Shown piece by piece: positions 8,652 through 17,318 of a DNA stretch of 64,000 nt. The notes beneath the pieces were generated by a model. It did no database searches, was not told the origin of the DNA, and was given only the letters and a program-made list of their open reading frames with translations. Source of the DNA: Sphaerospermopsis sp. SIO1G1 (GTDB lineage: Bacteria; Cyanobacteriota; Cyanobacteriia; Cyanobacteriales; Nostocaceae). The position numbers were made by a program, and so were the translations under genes. The DNA lies in the NCBI GenBank assembly GCA_010672785.1, contig JAAHFX010000005.1:1-64000 (forward strand). The letters run 5' to 3'. The stretch's first letter is position 1, and each line of letters begins with the position of its first letter.

Positions 8652-9566
8652 ATGAAAAAGTTTTTACGCTGGTTTATTCTTGGGGGAACTCTATTTTTTG
8701 TTGCTAAAACATTCAGGAATAATTGGTTAGAAGTTTCTGCTATTCGTATTGATGCAGTAGGATGGGCAATTTTAATAGTTGCTACTAGTGTGACTTTACT
8801 GGCACATATTTGGGCTGGTTTAATCTGGACTTGGATTTTACACGAATTTAATCAATCTGTGTCATCTGTTAAATTTATTCAGGTTTATTTAAAAACTAAT
8901 CTATCTAAATATTTGCCGGGAAATGTTTGGCATTATTATGGGCGAATTGTAGTTGCTAAAAATGCTAATATTTCTCCTGTAATTGCTACTTTCAGTGTTT
9001 TATTAGAACCCTTATTGATGGCTACGGCGGCTTTAATTGTCGTGGTTTTATTTGGTAGTCAATTAGCTATTCAAGATAGTAGTGTTTGGATACAAATTTT
9101 TCAGTTGATTGGTTTATTAATTTTACTGACTGCTGTTCATCCTTGGGTGTTAAATCCTATAATTGTTTTTTTATATAAACTGAAAAATAAAGGTCTTCAA
9201 AATGAACCTATTAATAATTTTAGTTTAGAGCGTTACCCTTTTTTGCCATTGTTAGGAGAATTGATTTTTTTAGGTTTACGAGGAACAGGTTTTGTCTTAA
9301 CTGTTTTTGCTTTAATTCCTCTCAATTTCCAGCAAATTCCTTTACTGTTTGGTGCTTTTAGTTTGGCTTGGGTTTTGGGTTTAGTTATTCCCGGTGCGCC
9401 TGGAGGTTTGGGGGTGTTTGAAGCAACAGCAATTGCAATTTTGCAACATCGTTTTCCGGCTAATTTAATAATTAGTGCGATCGCTCTTTATCGTATTGTT
9501 AGTATTCTGGCTGAAACGTGTGGTGCTGGTTTAGCTTCTCTGCATCAAAGTCTTCGTAGTAGTTAG
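8652..9566 (+). CDS. LPG-synthase-type transmembrane protein (UPF0104 / AglD-like)
   Basis: A 304-residue membrane protein with about seven to eight hydrophobic helices that matches the lysylphosphatidylglycerol-synthase transmembrane family (MprF flippase half, AglD, UPF0104). Characteristic segments are LSKYLPGNVWHYYGR near residues 83-97 and PGAPGGLGVFEATAIAIL near 247-265. The soluble lysyltransferase domain of MprF is absent, so a lipid-flipping or lipid-linked sugar role is more likely than LPG synthesis. The specific substrate is unknown. Its TAG stop is followed within a few bases by the MITE-like repeat at 9570. Confidence 0.8.
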   Translation: MKKFLRWFILGGTLFFVAKTFRNNWLEVSAIRIDAVGWAILIVATSVTLLAHIWAGLIWTWILHEFNQSVSSVKFIQVYLKTNLSKYLPGNVWHYYGRIVVAKNANISPVIATFSVLLEPLLMATAALIVVVLFGSQLAIQDSSVWIQIFQLIGLLILLTAVHPWVLNPIIVFLYKLKNKGLQNEPINNFSLERYPFLPLLGELIFLGLRGTGFVLTVFALIPLNFQQIPLLFGAFSLAWVLGLVIPGAPGGLGVFEATAIAILQHRFPANLIISAIALYRIVSILAETCGAGLASLHQSLRSS

Positions 9567-9569
9567 GGA

Positions 9570-9732
9570 ACAGTTTTAGAGAGTTGCTAAGGTTTTCAAG
9601 TGCTGATCCTCAAATATTTTGCACTTTTTTGACTTCGAGAGATTGAAAAATAGTTTTTCAGTTTTCTCCCTGCTCCCCGCACCCTGCACCCTGCCTCTGA
9701 AATCCACGACAAGACTTTTTCAGCAACCCCTA
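9570..9732 (-). mobile_element. MITE-like element, copy C (left end truncated)
   Basis: The right end is a complete terminal repeat (reading leftward from 9732: TAGGGGTTGCTGAAAAAG). The interior shares CGAGAGATTGAAAAATAG and GGGTGCA heptamers with copies A and G. The left side aligns to an internal part of copy G, so it is truncated. The element fills the whole gap between two convergent genes, and its TA+G forms the stop codon of the sagB-like gene. Confidence 0.6.
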
Positions 9733-11262
9733 TCTTGGTCTTCCCAAAGTAGTAATATACAGAACAGCCTCATCAGCAGGAATACCTAAAACATCATTAA
9801 CTTGATCATCAAAAAATCCACCAATACCGCTCACTCCTAAATTGAGGCGAATAGCTGCTAAATTAAGCCTTTGTCCCAAATGTCCAGCATCTAAATGTAA
9901 ATAACGATAAACGCGATCGCCATATTTATCAATAGCAGTTTTTAAATCAGCGGTATGAAATACTACTGCTTTGGCATCCCTACCTAATTCTTGTCCTAGA
10001 CAGAGAAAGTGTAACTCTCGACGGAAATTTTTAAACCGAATTTGACGTAATTCTTGGGCTTGAGGTGCATAATAATAACAACCAGAATCAAGTCCTTTCA
10101 CTCCAGAAACAGCAATGAAAGTTTCGATTAAATTCAGATCAAAATAATCCGGATTTGTATCTAAACTTTGATCTAGATAGTTTTGTGGTTGATAGGTAAA
10201 ATCAAGTAAAGCTTTCAATTCATCGAAAGTTAATTGTTCACTACTATAAGCACGGGTAGAACGACGTTTATAAATTGTATTTTCTAAACCGGAAAGATTC
10301 CTTCCCCAATCAATTGGTGTAGTGACAGTATCAGATTTTTCACAAAAAGAAAAATTATATTTATCTTCTAAAGACTTTTCTGGTTTAACTTGTTTTAAAT
10401 TCTTTGATACTGTCGTCTCGGAAATGATTTGGGAATGAGAGTGAAAATATGTAAGTAATTCACCATCAGGTATGGAAGGATATTCTGTTTCTATAGAAGA
10501 GGGTAAAGCAGTTGTTCCTAGAGGTAAATTTTGTTTAATATCTAATAAATCAGCCAAAGCAATGACAACGGTAGAACCTTCTTGTTCTGGATCAACATAC
10601 AGTAAATCATTGACTGCGCTATCAATAAAACCACCAATTAAATGAGGCCGATAATCTGTAGTTGCACCAGCCAATTCAATATTACCTAGAAGGTGGCCAG
10701 TATCTAGGAAAATACGCCGATAAGCTCTATCTTCGTAACGCCAAGCTGAACGATAAAAAACAGCCGTAGTCACAATAGCTAATTGGGTATTTTCTAAACT
10801 AGGATGCCAAAAACAAGCATTTTGTAAAGCTGTCCAAACTTCACTTTCCCAAAAGTGTTTTAAGGTATGGGTACGACACTGATAGTTATACAAACCAGTG
10901 GGTAAAAACTTTGTACCACGGGAAACTAAATATACTTCTGCTGGATATAAACCCCCAGCACTAGGAGCAGATCGTAAATATACAGCACTACCCATAGAAG
11001 GCATTTTAGCGGTCAGTCCATAGCTATAAAACAATAGTTTTGATAGTCTTTGCCACCATTTAGCTTCTGGGTTTTGATTAAAAGCCTCTGTTTGTTCCTG
11101 TAGATAAGGTTTAAGGTCAAAATCATGACCGATTTTGTATTCTTTAAATGGTACAGGTTGTTTTGCCCAGTTCAACTGTTGACTTTTTCCAGCTAAGGTT
11201 TCCGGGTCATATTTAGTACGCTCATGGTAATGTTGAGCAATTGATTCGTGTATTTCTGGCAT
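9730..11262 (-). CDS. SagB/ThcOx-family dehydrogenase (tandem nitroreductase fold)
   Basis: The 510-residue protein is an FMN-dependent nitroreductase-fold enzyme of the SagB/ThcOx family, which oxidises azolines to azoles in peptide natural-product clusters; many cyanobacterial members are stand-alone. Two nitroreductase-like halves are visible: an N-terminal one (about 55-240; SAPSAGGLYPAEVYLV, LDTGHLLGNIELAG) and a C-terminal one (about 325-510; YKRRSTRAYSS, LDAGHLGQRLNLAA, GIGGFFDDQVNDVLGI). The two halves both end in a G-GF-D-VND motif, suggesting internal duplication. No cyclodehydratase or precursor peptide is nearby. It is divergent from the hydrolase at 11322 with only 59 bp between them. 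Confidence 0.82.
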   Translation of the reverse strand: MPEIHESIAQHYHERTKYDPETLAGKSQQLNWAKQPVPFKEYKIGHDFDLKPYLQEQTEAFNQNPEAKWWQRLSKLLFYSYGLTAKMPSMGSAVYLRSAPSAGGLYPAEVYLVSRGTKFLPTGLYNYQCRTHTLKHFWESEVWTALQNACFWHPSLENTQLAIVTTAVFYRSAWRYEDRAYRRIFLDTGHLLGNIELAGATTDYRPHLIGGFIDSAVNDLLYVDPEQEGSTVVIALADLLDIKQNLPLGTTALPSSIETEYPSIPDGELLTYFHSHSQIISETTVSKNLKQVKPEKSLEDKYNFSFCEKSDTVTTPIDWGRNLSGLENTIYKRRSTRAYSSEQLTFDELKALLDFTYQPQNYLDQSLDTNPDYFDLNLIETFIAVSGVKGLDSGCYYYAPQAQELRQIRFKNFRRELHFLCLGQELGRDAKAVVFHTADLKTAIDKYGDRVYRYLHLDAGHLGQRLNLAAIRLNLGVSGIGGFFDDQVNDVLGIPADEAVLYITTLGRPR

Positions 11263-11321
11263 ATTATTTTTAATATCCTCAAACAGTTATCAGTAGAAGT
11301 CTTTATTACAATTATGAATCT

Positions 11322-12173
11322 ATGAATCAGAAAATGTTACCAATACGTAAAACCCTATCAATAAATGATATCCAAATTTCATACTTGGAATGGAATCAAG
11401 GTCAAAAACCTTTACTACTTTTACATGGTATGGCTGATAATGCCTTAGTTTGGTTTAGCTTAGGAGATTATTTAGCACCTGAATATCACATTATCGCTCC
11501 AGATATGCGTGGTCATGGTGAAAGTAGTAAACCTGAACAAGATTATACTTTCGATAGTGCGATCGCTGATTTGGAAGTATTAATGGATAATTTAGGATGG
11601 CCGCAAGTTCATGTAGTCAGTCATTCTTGGACAGGTAAGTTAGCAGCTATTTGGGCAAGATACAATCCAAAACGACTTATAAGTATTACTTTAGTAGATC
11701 CTATTTTCATCTGGAAAATGCCCAATATCATGAAATTGTCTTTTCCTTTACTGTATAAATTATTGCCATTTCTGAAAACGATGGGACCATTTATCAGCTA
11801 TGAAGAAGCAGAACAAAAAATTAAACAACTCAGTCAATTTCAAGACTGGAGTCCTCTACAACAACAAGTTTTTCAAGCTGGAATAGAACAAAAACCTGAT
11901 GGTACATGGGGTAGTAAATTCACTATAGCTGCCCGTGATGGAATTTTTGATGCGGTACTAGAAATTCCTGGTTTTGTTAGCTCTGTTGATACTCCTGCCC
12001 TTTTTATTCAACCAGAGAAGGGTGTGAACCGACAAGAATGGCAAATTAAACCGTACAAAACTCATTTGAAAAACCTCACGTTTCAGAAAGTTGCTGGAAA
12101 TCACTGGCCATTTTTAACTAAACCTGAAGAATTTAATCAAGTAGTGAAAGAGTTTTTAGAAGCACAAGATTAA
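11322..12173 (+). CDS. Alpha/beta-fold hydrolase
   Basis: A 283-residue alpha/beta hydrolase. The oxyanion loop region LLLHGMADNALVW and APDMRGHGESSKPE are typical. The nucleophile is probably Ser102 within VSHSWTG, a variant of the usual GHSxGG elbow, and the catalytic histidine lies in AGNHWPFLTKPEEF near the C-terminus. Substrate is unknown. It shares a 59-bp divergent promoter region with the SagB-like gene, so the two may be co-regulated. It is followed immediately by a MITE-like element. Confidence 0.85.
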   Translation: MNQKMLPIRKTLSINDIQISYLEWNQGQKPLLLLHGMADNALVWFSLGDYLAPEYHIIAPDMRGHGESSKPEQDYTFDSAIADLEVLMDNLGWPQVHVVSHSWTGKLAAIWARYNPKRLISITLVDPIFIWKMPNIMKLSFPLLYKLLPFLKTMGPFISYEEAEQKIKQLSQFQDWSPLQQQVFQAGIEQKPDGTWGSKFTIAARDGIFDAVLEIPGFVSSVDTPALFIQPEKGVNRQEWQIKPYKTHLKNLTFQKVAGNHWPFLTKPEEFNQVVKEFLEAQD

Positions 12174-12175
12174 AT

Positions 12176-12392
12176 TGAAGTTGGCTGAAAAAGTGATCTG
12201 TGGAGGAAGGGAACAGGGAACAGTAGACAGTGAACAGTAGACAGTGAACAGTGAACAGGGAACAGGGAACAGTTTCAAGAGTTACAGGACTTAAGCAAAA
12301 ATCCTCCAAAACTCCATTCCTCTGTGTTCTCTGCGTTCTCTGCGGTTTGATATTCCGTAGTCTTCACAGATCACTTTTTGCTGCAAACCCTA
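12176..12392. mobile_element. MITE-like element, copy D, with nested repeats
   Basis: Imperfect inverted ends: GGCTGAAAAAGTGATCTG at the left and, on the opposite strand, TAGGGTTTGCAGCAAAAAG then TGATCTGTG at the right. The interior holds GAACAGT/GGGAACA heptamers and, at about 12286-12358, an inverted copy of the second dispersed repeat (ACGGAATATCAAACC / GCAGAGAACAC core). No coding capacity. Confidence 0.55.
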
Positions 12393-12418
12393 ATTACTTA
12401 TTAAATCAACATTCCCAC

Positions 12419-12468
12419 TCACCCACTCTTCCCCTCACCCACTCTTCCCCTCACCCACTCTTCCCCTC
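12419..12468. repeat. Three tandem 16-bp repeats
   Basis: The unit CACCCACTCTTCCCCT is repeated three times and trails into CACCATTCACC. It lies between MITE copy D and tRNA-Pro. Confidence 0.85.
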
Positions 12469-12510
12469 ACCATTCACCAATCCCAAATCAGGTTTTCTCA
12501 AAATTTAAAG

Positions 12511-12584
12511 TCGGGATGACTGGATTCGAACCAGCGGCCCCTGCGTCCCGAACGCAGTGCGCTACCAAACTGCGCTACATCCCG
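12511..12584 (-). tRNA. tRNA-Pro (anticodon CGG)
   Basis: The minus strand folds into a full cloverleaf: acceptor CGGGATG / CATCCCG, D-arm GCGC-GCGC, anticodon stem CTGCG / CGCAG around TTCGGGA, and T-arm GCTGG-TTCGAAT-CCAGT. The anticodon CGG reads the proline codon CCG. The discriminator is A and CCA is not encoded. Confidence 0.95.
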
Positions 12585-12708
12585 TTAAATAATCAAAAGG
12601 TAAACCACATATTATCACAATAATAGACAAATCAAAAAACTAAATTTTCCAGTAATAACTTTGCTTGCTACCATTAAATTTATATAACCTCAGTAATAAA
12701 AACAAATT

Positions 12709-13578
12709 GTGACTGTAAAACCAGACTGGTTACGGGTAAAAGCACCACAGTGGGAGCGCGTCGGTAACATTAAAGATATTTTACGGGATTTAGCTCTAAA
12801 TACGGTTTGTGAAGAAGCCTCTTGTCCTAACATTGGCGAATGCTTTAAGGCTGGAACTGCTACATTTCTGATTATGGGGCCTGCTTGTACCAGAGCTTGT
12901 CCTTATTGTGATATTGATTTTGAAAAAAAACCTCAACCTTTAGATCCTACCGAACCTATACGATTAGCGGAAGCTGTTCGCAGAATGCAACTAAATCATG
13001 TCGTCATCACTTCAGTTAACAGAGATGATTTAGCTGATGGTGGAGCTTCCCAGTTTGTCAAGTGTATTAATGCAGTTCGTGAAGTATCACCTAAAACAAC
13101 TATAGAGGTGTTGATACCGGATCTATGCGGTAACTGGAAGGCCTTGGAAATTATCTTGCAAGCGAAACCGGAAGTAACTAACCATAACACAGAAACCATT
13201 CCTCGCTTGTATCGTCGAGTACGTCCCCAAGGTGATTATCAAAGAACATTAGAATTATTAAGGAGGACTCGTCAAATTTCCCCAACCACTTATACCAAAT
13301 CTGGTATTATGGTTGGCTTAGGTGAAAGTGACACAGAAGTACGCCAAGTCATGGTTGACTTAAGATCAGTAGAATGTGATATCTTAACCATTGGGCAATA
13401 CCTCCAACCCACCCAAAAACACTTAGATGTTCAAGATTTTATTACTCCAGAACAGTTTGCAGTCTGGCAAGCTTACGGAGAAGAAATAGGATTTTTACAA
13501 GTTGTTTCTTCCCCATTGACAAGAAGTTCATATCATGCTGAACAAGTGAGGGAATTAATGAAACAGTATCCCAGATAG
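12709..13578 (+). CDS. lipA: Lipoyl synthase
   Basis: LipA is a radical-SAM enzyme that inserts two sulfurs into protein-bound octanoyl groups to form lipoate for 2-oxo-acid dehydrogenases and the glycine cleavage H-protein. The 289-residue product has both iron-sulfur sites: the auxiliary cluster cysteines 34, 39 and 45 ([12 protein letters not shown]) and the radical-SAM motif at 60, 64 and 67 (CTRACPYC). The RSSYHAE-type C-terminal motif is present ([13 protein letters not shown]). The start is GTG at 12709, giving [19 protein letters not shown], the usual N-terminus. Cyanobacteria often have two LipA paralogues; I cannot tell which this is. No lipB is adjacent. Confidence 0.96.
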   Translation: MTVKPDWLRVKAPQWERVGNIKDILRDLALNTVCEEASCPNIGECFKAGTATFLIMGPACTRACPYCDIDFEKKPQPLDPTEPIRLAEAVRRMQLNHVVITSVNRDDLADGGASQFVKCINAVREVSPKTTIEVLIPDLCGNWKALEIILQAKPEVTNHNTETIPRLYRRVRPQGDYQRTLELLRRTRQISPTTYTKSGIMVGLGESDTEVRQVMVDLRSVECDILTIGQYLQPTQKHLDVQDFITPEQFAVWQAYGEEIGFLQVVSSPLTRSSYHAEQVRELMKQYPR

Positions 13579-13761
13579 GTTGATGAGGTGATGGAATGAT
13601 GGGGTGAAAAAGATTTTTAGATTTTTAAGTACCTGAGCAAAATTAATTTGGATATTCTGGGAATAAATAAAAATACCCACAGCTGCTCCCTGCTCCCTGT
13701 TCCCTGCTCCCTATTCTCTCTCCTAAATATGCTATTTTGCACGACTACTTAACAACGACTA

Positions 13762-14682
13762 ATGACTAAATCAATCGCTATTTTAGGTGCAGGTGCTTGG
13801 GGTAAAACCTTAGCAGAATTGGCACAAGCAAATGATCATCAGGTGAGTTTGTGGTCACGTCATGGCAACCAGGCCTTAGAGAATGTTGTTAAAGATGCTG
13901 ATATTATCCTCTCCGCTATTTCCATGAAAGGCGTGAGAGATGTAGCTTTATTAGTCAAAGCTTGTGGTGTATTATCACACACTATTTTTGTCACTGCTAC
14001 AAAAGGTTTAGATCCAAAAACCACCTGTACTCCTGCCCAAATTTGGCAAAGGGAATTTCCTCATCATTCCGTGGTTGTCCTGTCAGGGCCTAATCTATCG
14101 GCAGAAATTACACAAGAACTACCAGCTGCTACTGTAGTAGCAAGCAAAAATATTGCAGATGCAACAGCTGTGCAACTGGTCTTTTCTTCGAGTCGGTTTC
14201 GTGTATACACTAATTCTGATCCACTGGGAGTGGAACTGGGCGGTACACTCAAAAATGTGATGGCGATCGCCGCTGGTGTTTGTGATGGCTTACATTTGGG
14301 TACTAATGCTAAAGCAGCTTTATTAACCCGTGGTTTGACAGAAATGGTGCGGATCGGCAAAGTATTAGGTGCGAATACAGAAACATTTTATGGTTTATCT
14401 GGTCTAGGAGATTTATTGGCAACTTGTAACAGTCCTTTAAGCCGTAACTATCAAGTTGGTTATCAATTAGCTAGTGGGAAAACTTTAACCGAAATTCTCG
14501 CTGCTTTGAAAGGAACTGCTGAAGGTGTCAACACTTGTCAGGTTTTGATGCAAATATCCCAGCAACAACAATTGACTCTTCCTATTACGGAGCAGGTTTA
14601 TCACTTACTAGAGGCAGAAATAACTCCTCAGCAAGCTTTAAATGAACTAATGTTGAGAAATATCAAACCAGAGTATCATTAA
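13762..14682 (+). CDS. gpsA: NAD(P)-dependent glycerol-3-phosphate dehydrogenase
   Basis: GpsA reduces dihydroxyacetone phosphate to sn-glycerol 3-phosphate, the backbone for membrane phospholipids and glycolipids. The 306-residue protein starts with the Rossmann dinucleotide motif GAGAWGKTLA (residues 9-18). It also shows SGPNLSAEI, the catalytic-lysine region GGTLKNVMAIAAG and the C-terminal substrate loop YGLSGLGDLLATCNSPLSRN. It is slightly short compared with the common 330 residues but intact. A short stretch of GGGAGCA-type repeats precedes it. Confidence 0.96.
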   Translation: MTKSIAILGAGAWGKTLAELAQANDHQVSLWSRHGNQALENVVKDADIILSAISMKGVRDVALLVKACGVLSHTIFVTATKGLDPKTTCTPAQIWQREFPHHSVVVLSGPNLSAEITQELPAATVVASKNIADATAVQLVFSSSRFRVYTNSDPLGVELGGTLKNVMAIAAGVCDGLHLGTNAKAALLTRGLTEMVRIGKVLGANTETFYGLSGLGDLLATCNSPLSRNYQVGYQLASGKTLTEILAALKGTAEGVNTCQVLMQISQQQQLTLPITEQVYHLLEAEITPQQALNELMLRNIKPEYH

Positions 14683-15312
14683 CCAGCAAATTTGACTAAA
14701 AACCTGATTAAATTTATCCCAGCCATTGTCTGAATCAGGCTGTTATTTCAGCGTTTTTTCGGAAATGCCACCAGTTAATCACCTATTAATCACTAAAAGA
14801 AATTGTTAAATCGTCAGGAAATTACATTATTTATGTTGTAAACATAGTTATGTCGTTTATCAACAGCAAGATCACTAAGAATATGTTTATACCTGTTTTC
14901 AGTTCATAGCTACAATTCCTGAGAATAACTATATTAACTTAGGTAATTGATTTTTGCCAGTTTGACTGCCACTGAAAACACCCATGATTCCATGCAAATA
15001 GCACGGTCACTGATAAGTTTCATTAAAAATGAAACCAATTTTTTCGTTCACAAGTAAAATTTAGTACACTTACAACATTGTAATTTATTTTGTCGGCTAA
15101 CTAAGTTGATCTGGCAGTAAACATTATTCAATCAACTGTCTCAATAATTATAAAGTTCAGCCAAATTCAGTACGGCTTTTTGTGAAGAATTGTACTGACA
15201 TATTCAATTGTGTTATTTATACGTGAAATACGGGAACAATAGCAACAGTTGATTAGCTGACCGTAATTTTAGCTGACCGTAATCTATTGTTACCTGGAGC
15301 AATTAAGACGTT
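14683..15312. promoter_or_regulatory. 630-bp upstream region of sigC with a palindromic site
   Basis: No gene is visible. A perfect inverted repeat TTACAACATTGTAA is at 15070-15083, about 230 bp before the sigC start, a possible operator. Near 14710-14750 CCTGATT and AATCAGG could pair over a long loop after gpsA, a weak terminator at best. The length and AT-richness suggest a complex promoter region for the sigma factor, but I cannot assign start sites. Confidence 0.4.
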
Positions 15313-16563
15313 ATGCCAGCAACATCTTTTTATACAGATGCCGCTTATGAATCTCCCAAATCCAACTCAGGATTAGAATCCGATTTTAATACTGATAGTG
15401 GTGATTTGTCTCTAGAAGAGTTACAAGATTTAGAAATTGCTGCGGCTGATTCTCAAAACCTGGGGGCCAACACCAGCCGACGCAGTACAGATTTAGTACG
15501 TCTATACCTTCAGGAAATTGGTAGAGTACGCTTATTAGGGCGAGATGAAGAAGTTTCTGAGGCCCAAAAAGTACAGCGATATTTGCGGATGCGAATACTT
15601 TTAGCAGATGCAGCCAAAGAAGGTGACGCTACACTATCAAGTTATCTGAAACTGATTGAAGTTCAAGAGCGGTTAGTATCTGAACTGGGACATCGCCCTT
15701 CATTAGAAAGATGGGCAAAAACTGCTGGGATTGAATTATCAGCACTCAAACCCACCCTATCAGAAGGTAAAAAACGCTGGGCAGAAATTGCTGAACTGAC
15801 AGTGGAAGAATTGGAGAAAATCCAATCTCAAGGACTCCACGCCAAAGAACACATGATTAAGGCCAACCTACGTCTTGTGGTTTCTGTAGCGAAAAAATAT
15901 CAAAATCGTGGTTTAGAATTATTAGATTTAGTTCAAGAAGGCACTTTAGGCTTAGAAAGGGCTGTTGAAAAATTTGACCCCACCAAAGGTTATCGTTTTA
16001 GTACCTATGCTTACTGGTGGATACGTCAGGGAATTACCAGAGCGATCGCTACTTCTAGTCGGACAATTCGTCTCCCAGTACATATTACTGAAAAGCTCAA
16101 CAAAATCAAAAAAGCACAGCGAAAAATTGCTCAAGAACAAGGACGCACCCCAACTTTAGAGGATTTGGCCGTTGAGCTAGATATGACTCCAGCCCAAGTA
16201 CGAGAAGTATTGTTACGTGTTCCTCGCTCTGTTTCCCTAGAAACCAAAGTCGGTAAAGACAAAGATACCGAATTAGGGGAATTGTTGGAAACAGATGGTG
16301 TCACCCCAGAAGAAATGTTGATGCGGGAATCTTTACATAAAGATTTACAACATTTATTAGCAGACCTAACTACCCGTGAGCGAGAAGTAATTCTCATGCG
16401 GTTTGGTTTATCCGATGGTCATCCCTACTCTTTAGCAGAAATAGGCCGTGCTTTAGACCTGTCCAGAGAAAGGGTAAGACAAATCGAATCTAAGGCATTG
16501 CAAAAACTTCGTCAACCCAAACGTCGTAATTTGATTCGTGATTATTTGGAATCTTTGAGTTAA
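15313..16563 (+). CDS. sigC: Group 2 RNA polymerase sigma factor SigC
   Basis: A sigma-70-family factor of 416 residues. Region 1.2 (STDLVRLYLQEIGRVRLL), region 2 (ANLRLVVSVAKKYQNRGLEL, STYAYWWIRQGITRAI), region 3 and region 4 (REREVILMRFGL, SLAEIGRALDLSRERVRQIE) are complete, so it should read standard -10/-35 promoters. Its length and N-terminus match the cyanobacterial group 2 factor SigC rather than the shorter principal SigA, and it lies directly before a FurA gene as in Anabaena PCC 7120 (sigC-furA). Group 2 factors adjust transcription to nutrient, stress and circadian signals. Paralogue identity rests on length and synteny from memory. Confidence 0.8.
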   Translation: MPATSFYTDAAYESPKSNSGLESDFNTDSGDLSLEELQDLEIAAADSQNLGANTSRRSTDLVRLYLQEIGRVRLLGRDEEVSEAQKVQRYLRMRILLADAAKEGDATLSSYLKLIEVQERLVSELGHRPSLERWAKTAGIELSALKPTLSEGKKRWAEIAELTVEELEKIQSQGLHAKEHMIKANLRLVVSVAKKYQNRGLELLDLVQEGTLGLERAVEKFDPTKGYRFSTYAYWWIRQGITRAIATSSRTIRLPVHITEKLNKIKKAQRKIAQEQGRTPTLEDLAVELDMTPAQVREVLLRVPRSVSLETKVGKDKDTELGELLETDGVTPEEMLMRESLHKDLQHLLADLTTREREVILMRFGLSDGHPYSLAEIGRALDLSRERVRQIESKALQKLRQPKRRNLIRDYLESLS

Positions 16564-16634
16564 TGGTGATTGGTGATTGGTGATTGATGATTGGGAAAAA
16601 TTAACTAACAAATATTCTCAATAAGTTGTGATTG

Positions 16635-16664
16635 TTGCAAATTACTCCTGATATTTGTTATATT
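16635..16664 (+). promoter_or_regulatory. Candidate sigma-70 promoter for furA
   Basis: TTGCAA at 16635-16640 and TATATT at 16659-16664 are separated by 18 bp, about 34 bp before the furA start. The AT-rich surroundings would also suit a Fur iron box for autoregulation. Consensus match only. Confidence 0.35.
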
Positions 16665-16697
16665 CTCAATTAAAGGGTTTTGTTGAGAAAAATTAGT

Positions 16698-17153
16698 ATG
16701 ACTGTATACACAACTGGTTCACTCAAGGCAGAACTAAATGATCGGGGTTGGCGTTTAACACCTCAACGCGAAGTAATCCTACACATTTTTCAAGACCTGC
16801 CACAAGGAGAACATTTAAGCGCAGAAGAACTGTACCAACGTTTAGAGGCAAATGGTGAGGGAATTAGTTTATCAACTATTTATAGAACGCTGAAGCTGAT
16901 GGCCCGAATGGGAATACTGCGGGAATTGGAATTAGGTGAAGGTCATAAACACTATGAGATAAACCAACCCTATCCCCACCATCATCATCATCTGATTTGT
17001 GTACGTTGCAATACTACAATTGAATTCAAAAATGAATCTATCTTGAAAATTGGTACAAAAACAGCACAAAAAGAAGGATATCACTTATTAGATTGTCAAC
17101 TTACTATTCATGCAATTTGTCCCCAGTGTCAGAGAGCATTAACACCAATGTAG
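16698..17153 (+). CDS. furA: Ferric uptake regulator FurA
   Basis: FurA is the iron-dependent master repressor of iron uptake genes and also responds to haem and redox state in heterocystous cyanobacteria. From the ATG at 16698 the product is exactly 151 residues, with histidines 94-98 and cysteines 101, 104, 133, 141 and 144, the arrangement described for Anabaena FurA. An in-frame TTG at 16680 would add six residues and is unlikely. The N-terminal winged helix (RLTPQREVIL, STIYRTLKLM) is intact. It follows sigC by 134 bp. Its TAG stop is the first three bases of a MITE-type end (TAGGTTTTGCTGAACAAG). Confidence 0.95.
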   Translation: MTVYTTGSLKAELNDRGWRLTPQREVILHIFQDLPQGEHLSAEELYQRLEANGEGISLSTIYRTLKLMARMGILRELELGEGHKHYEINQPYPHHHHHLICVRCNTTIEFKNESILKIGTKTAQKEGYHLLDCQLTIHAICPQCQRALTPM

Positions 17154-17280
17154 GTTTTGCTGAACAAGTTTTGTCGTTAGGGCTAAAAGGTAGGGTGCAG
17201 AGAGAGAATTACTTCAGATTGTGTGGGGTGGGCATCTTGCCCGCCAATAATTTACCTCATGACACAGGAAAGCTCTGTAA
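17151..17280. repeat. MITE-type end plus a palindromic dispersed repeat
   Basis: From 17151 a MITE-type terminal repeat (TAGGTTTTGCTGAACAAG, then TTTTGTCG) with a short GGGTGCA piece. At about 17213-17278 lies an inverted copy of a third repeat family whose core is GGTGGGCATCTTGCCCGCC; the other copy is at 23306-23412. They fill the gap between the convergent furA and cobN genes. Confidence 0.6.
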
Positions 17281-17318
17281 AAAGGGTTTGTAGCAAAAAC
17301 TTCCCTATTCCCTATTCT

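Noticed and set aside
9730..11262. Azole-containing peptide (RiPP) gene cluster around the SagB-like gene
   Set aside because: No cyclodehydratase, precursor peptide or transporter is nearby.
15313..16563. Principal sigma factor SigA
   Set aside because: Length (416), N-terminal sequence and adjacency to furA favour the group 2 factor SigC.
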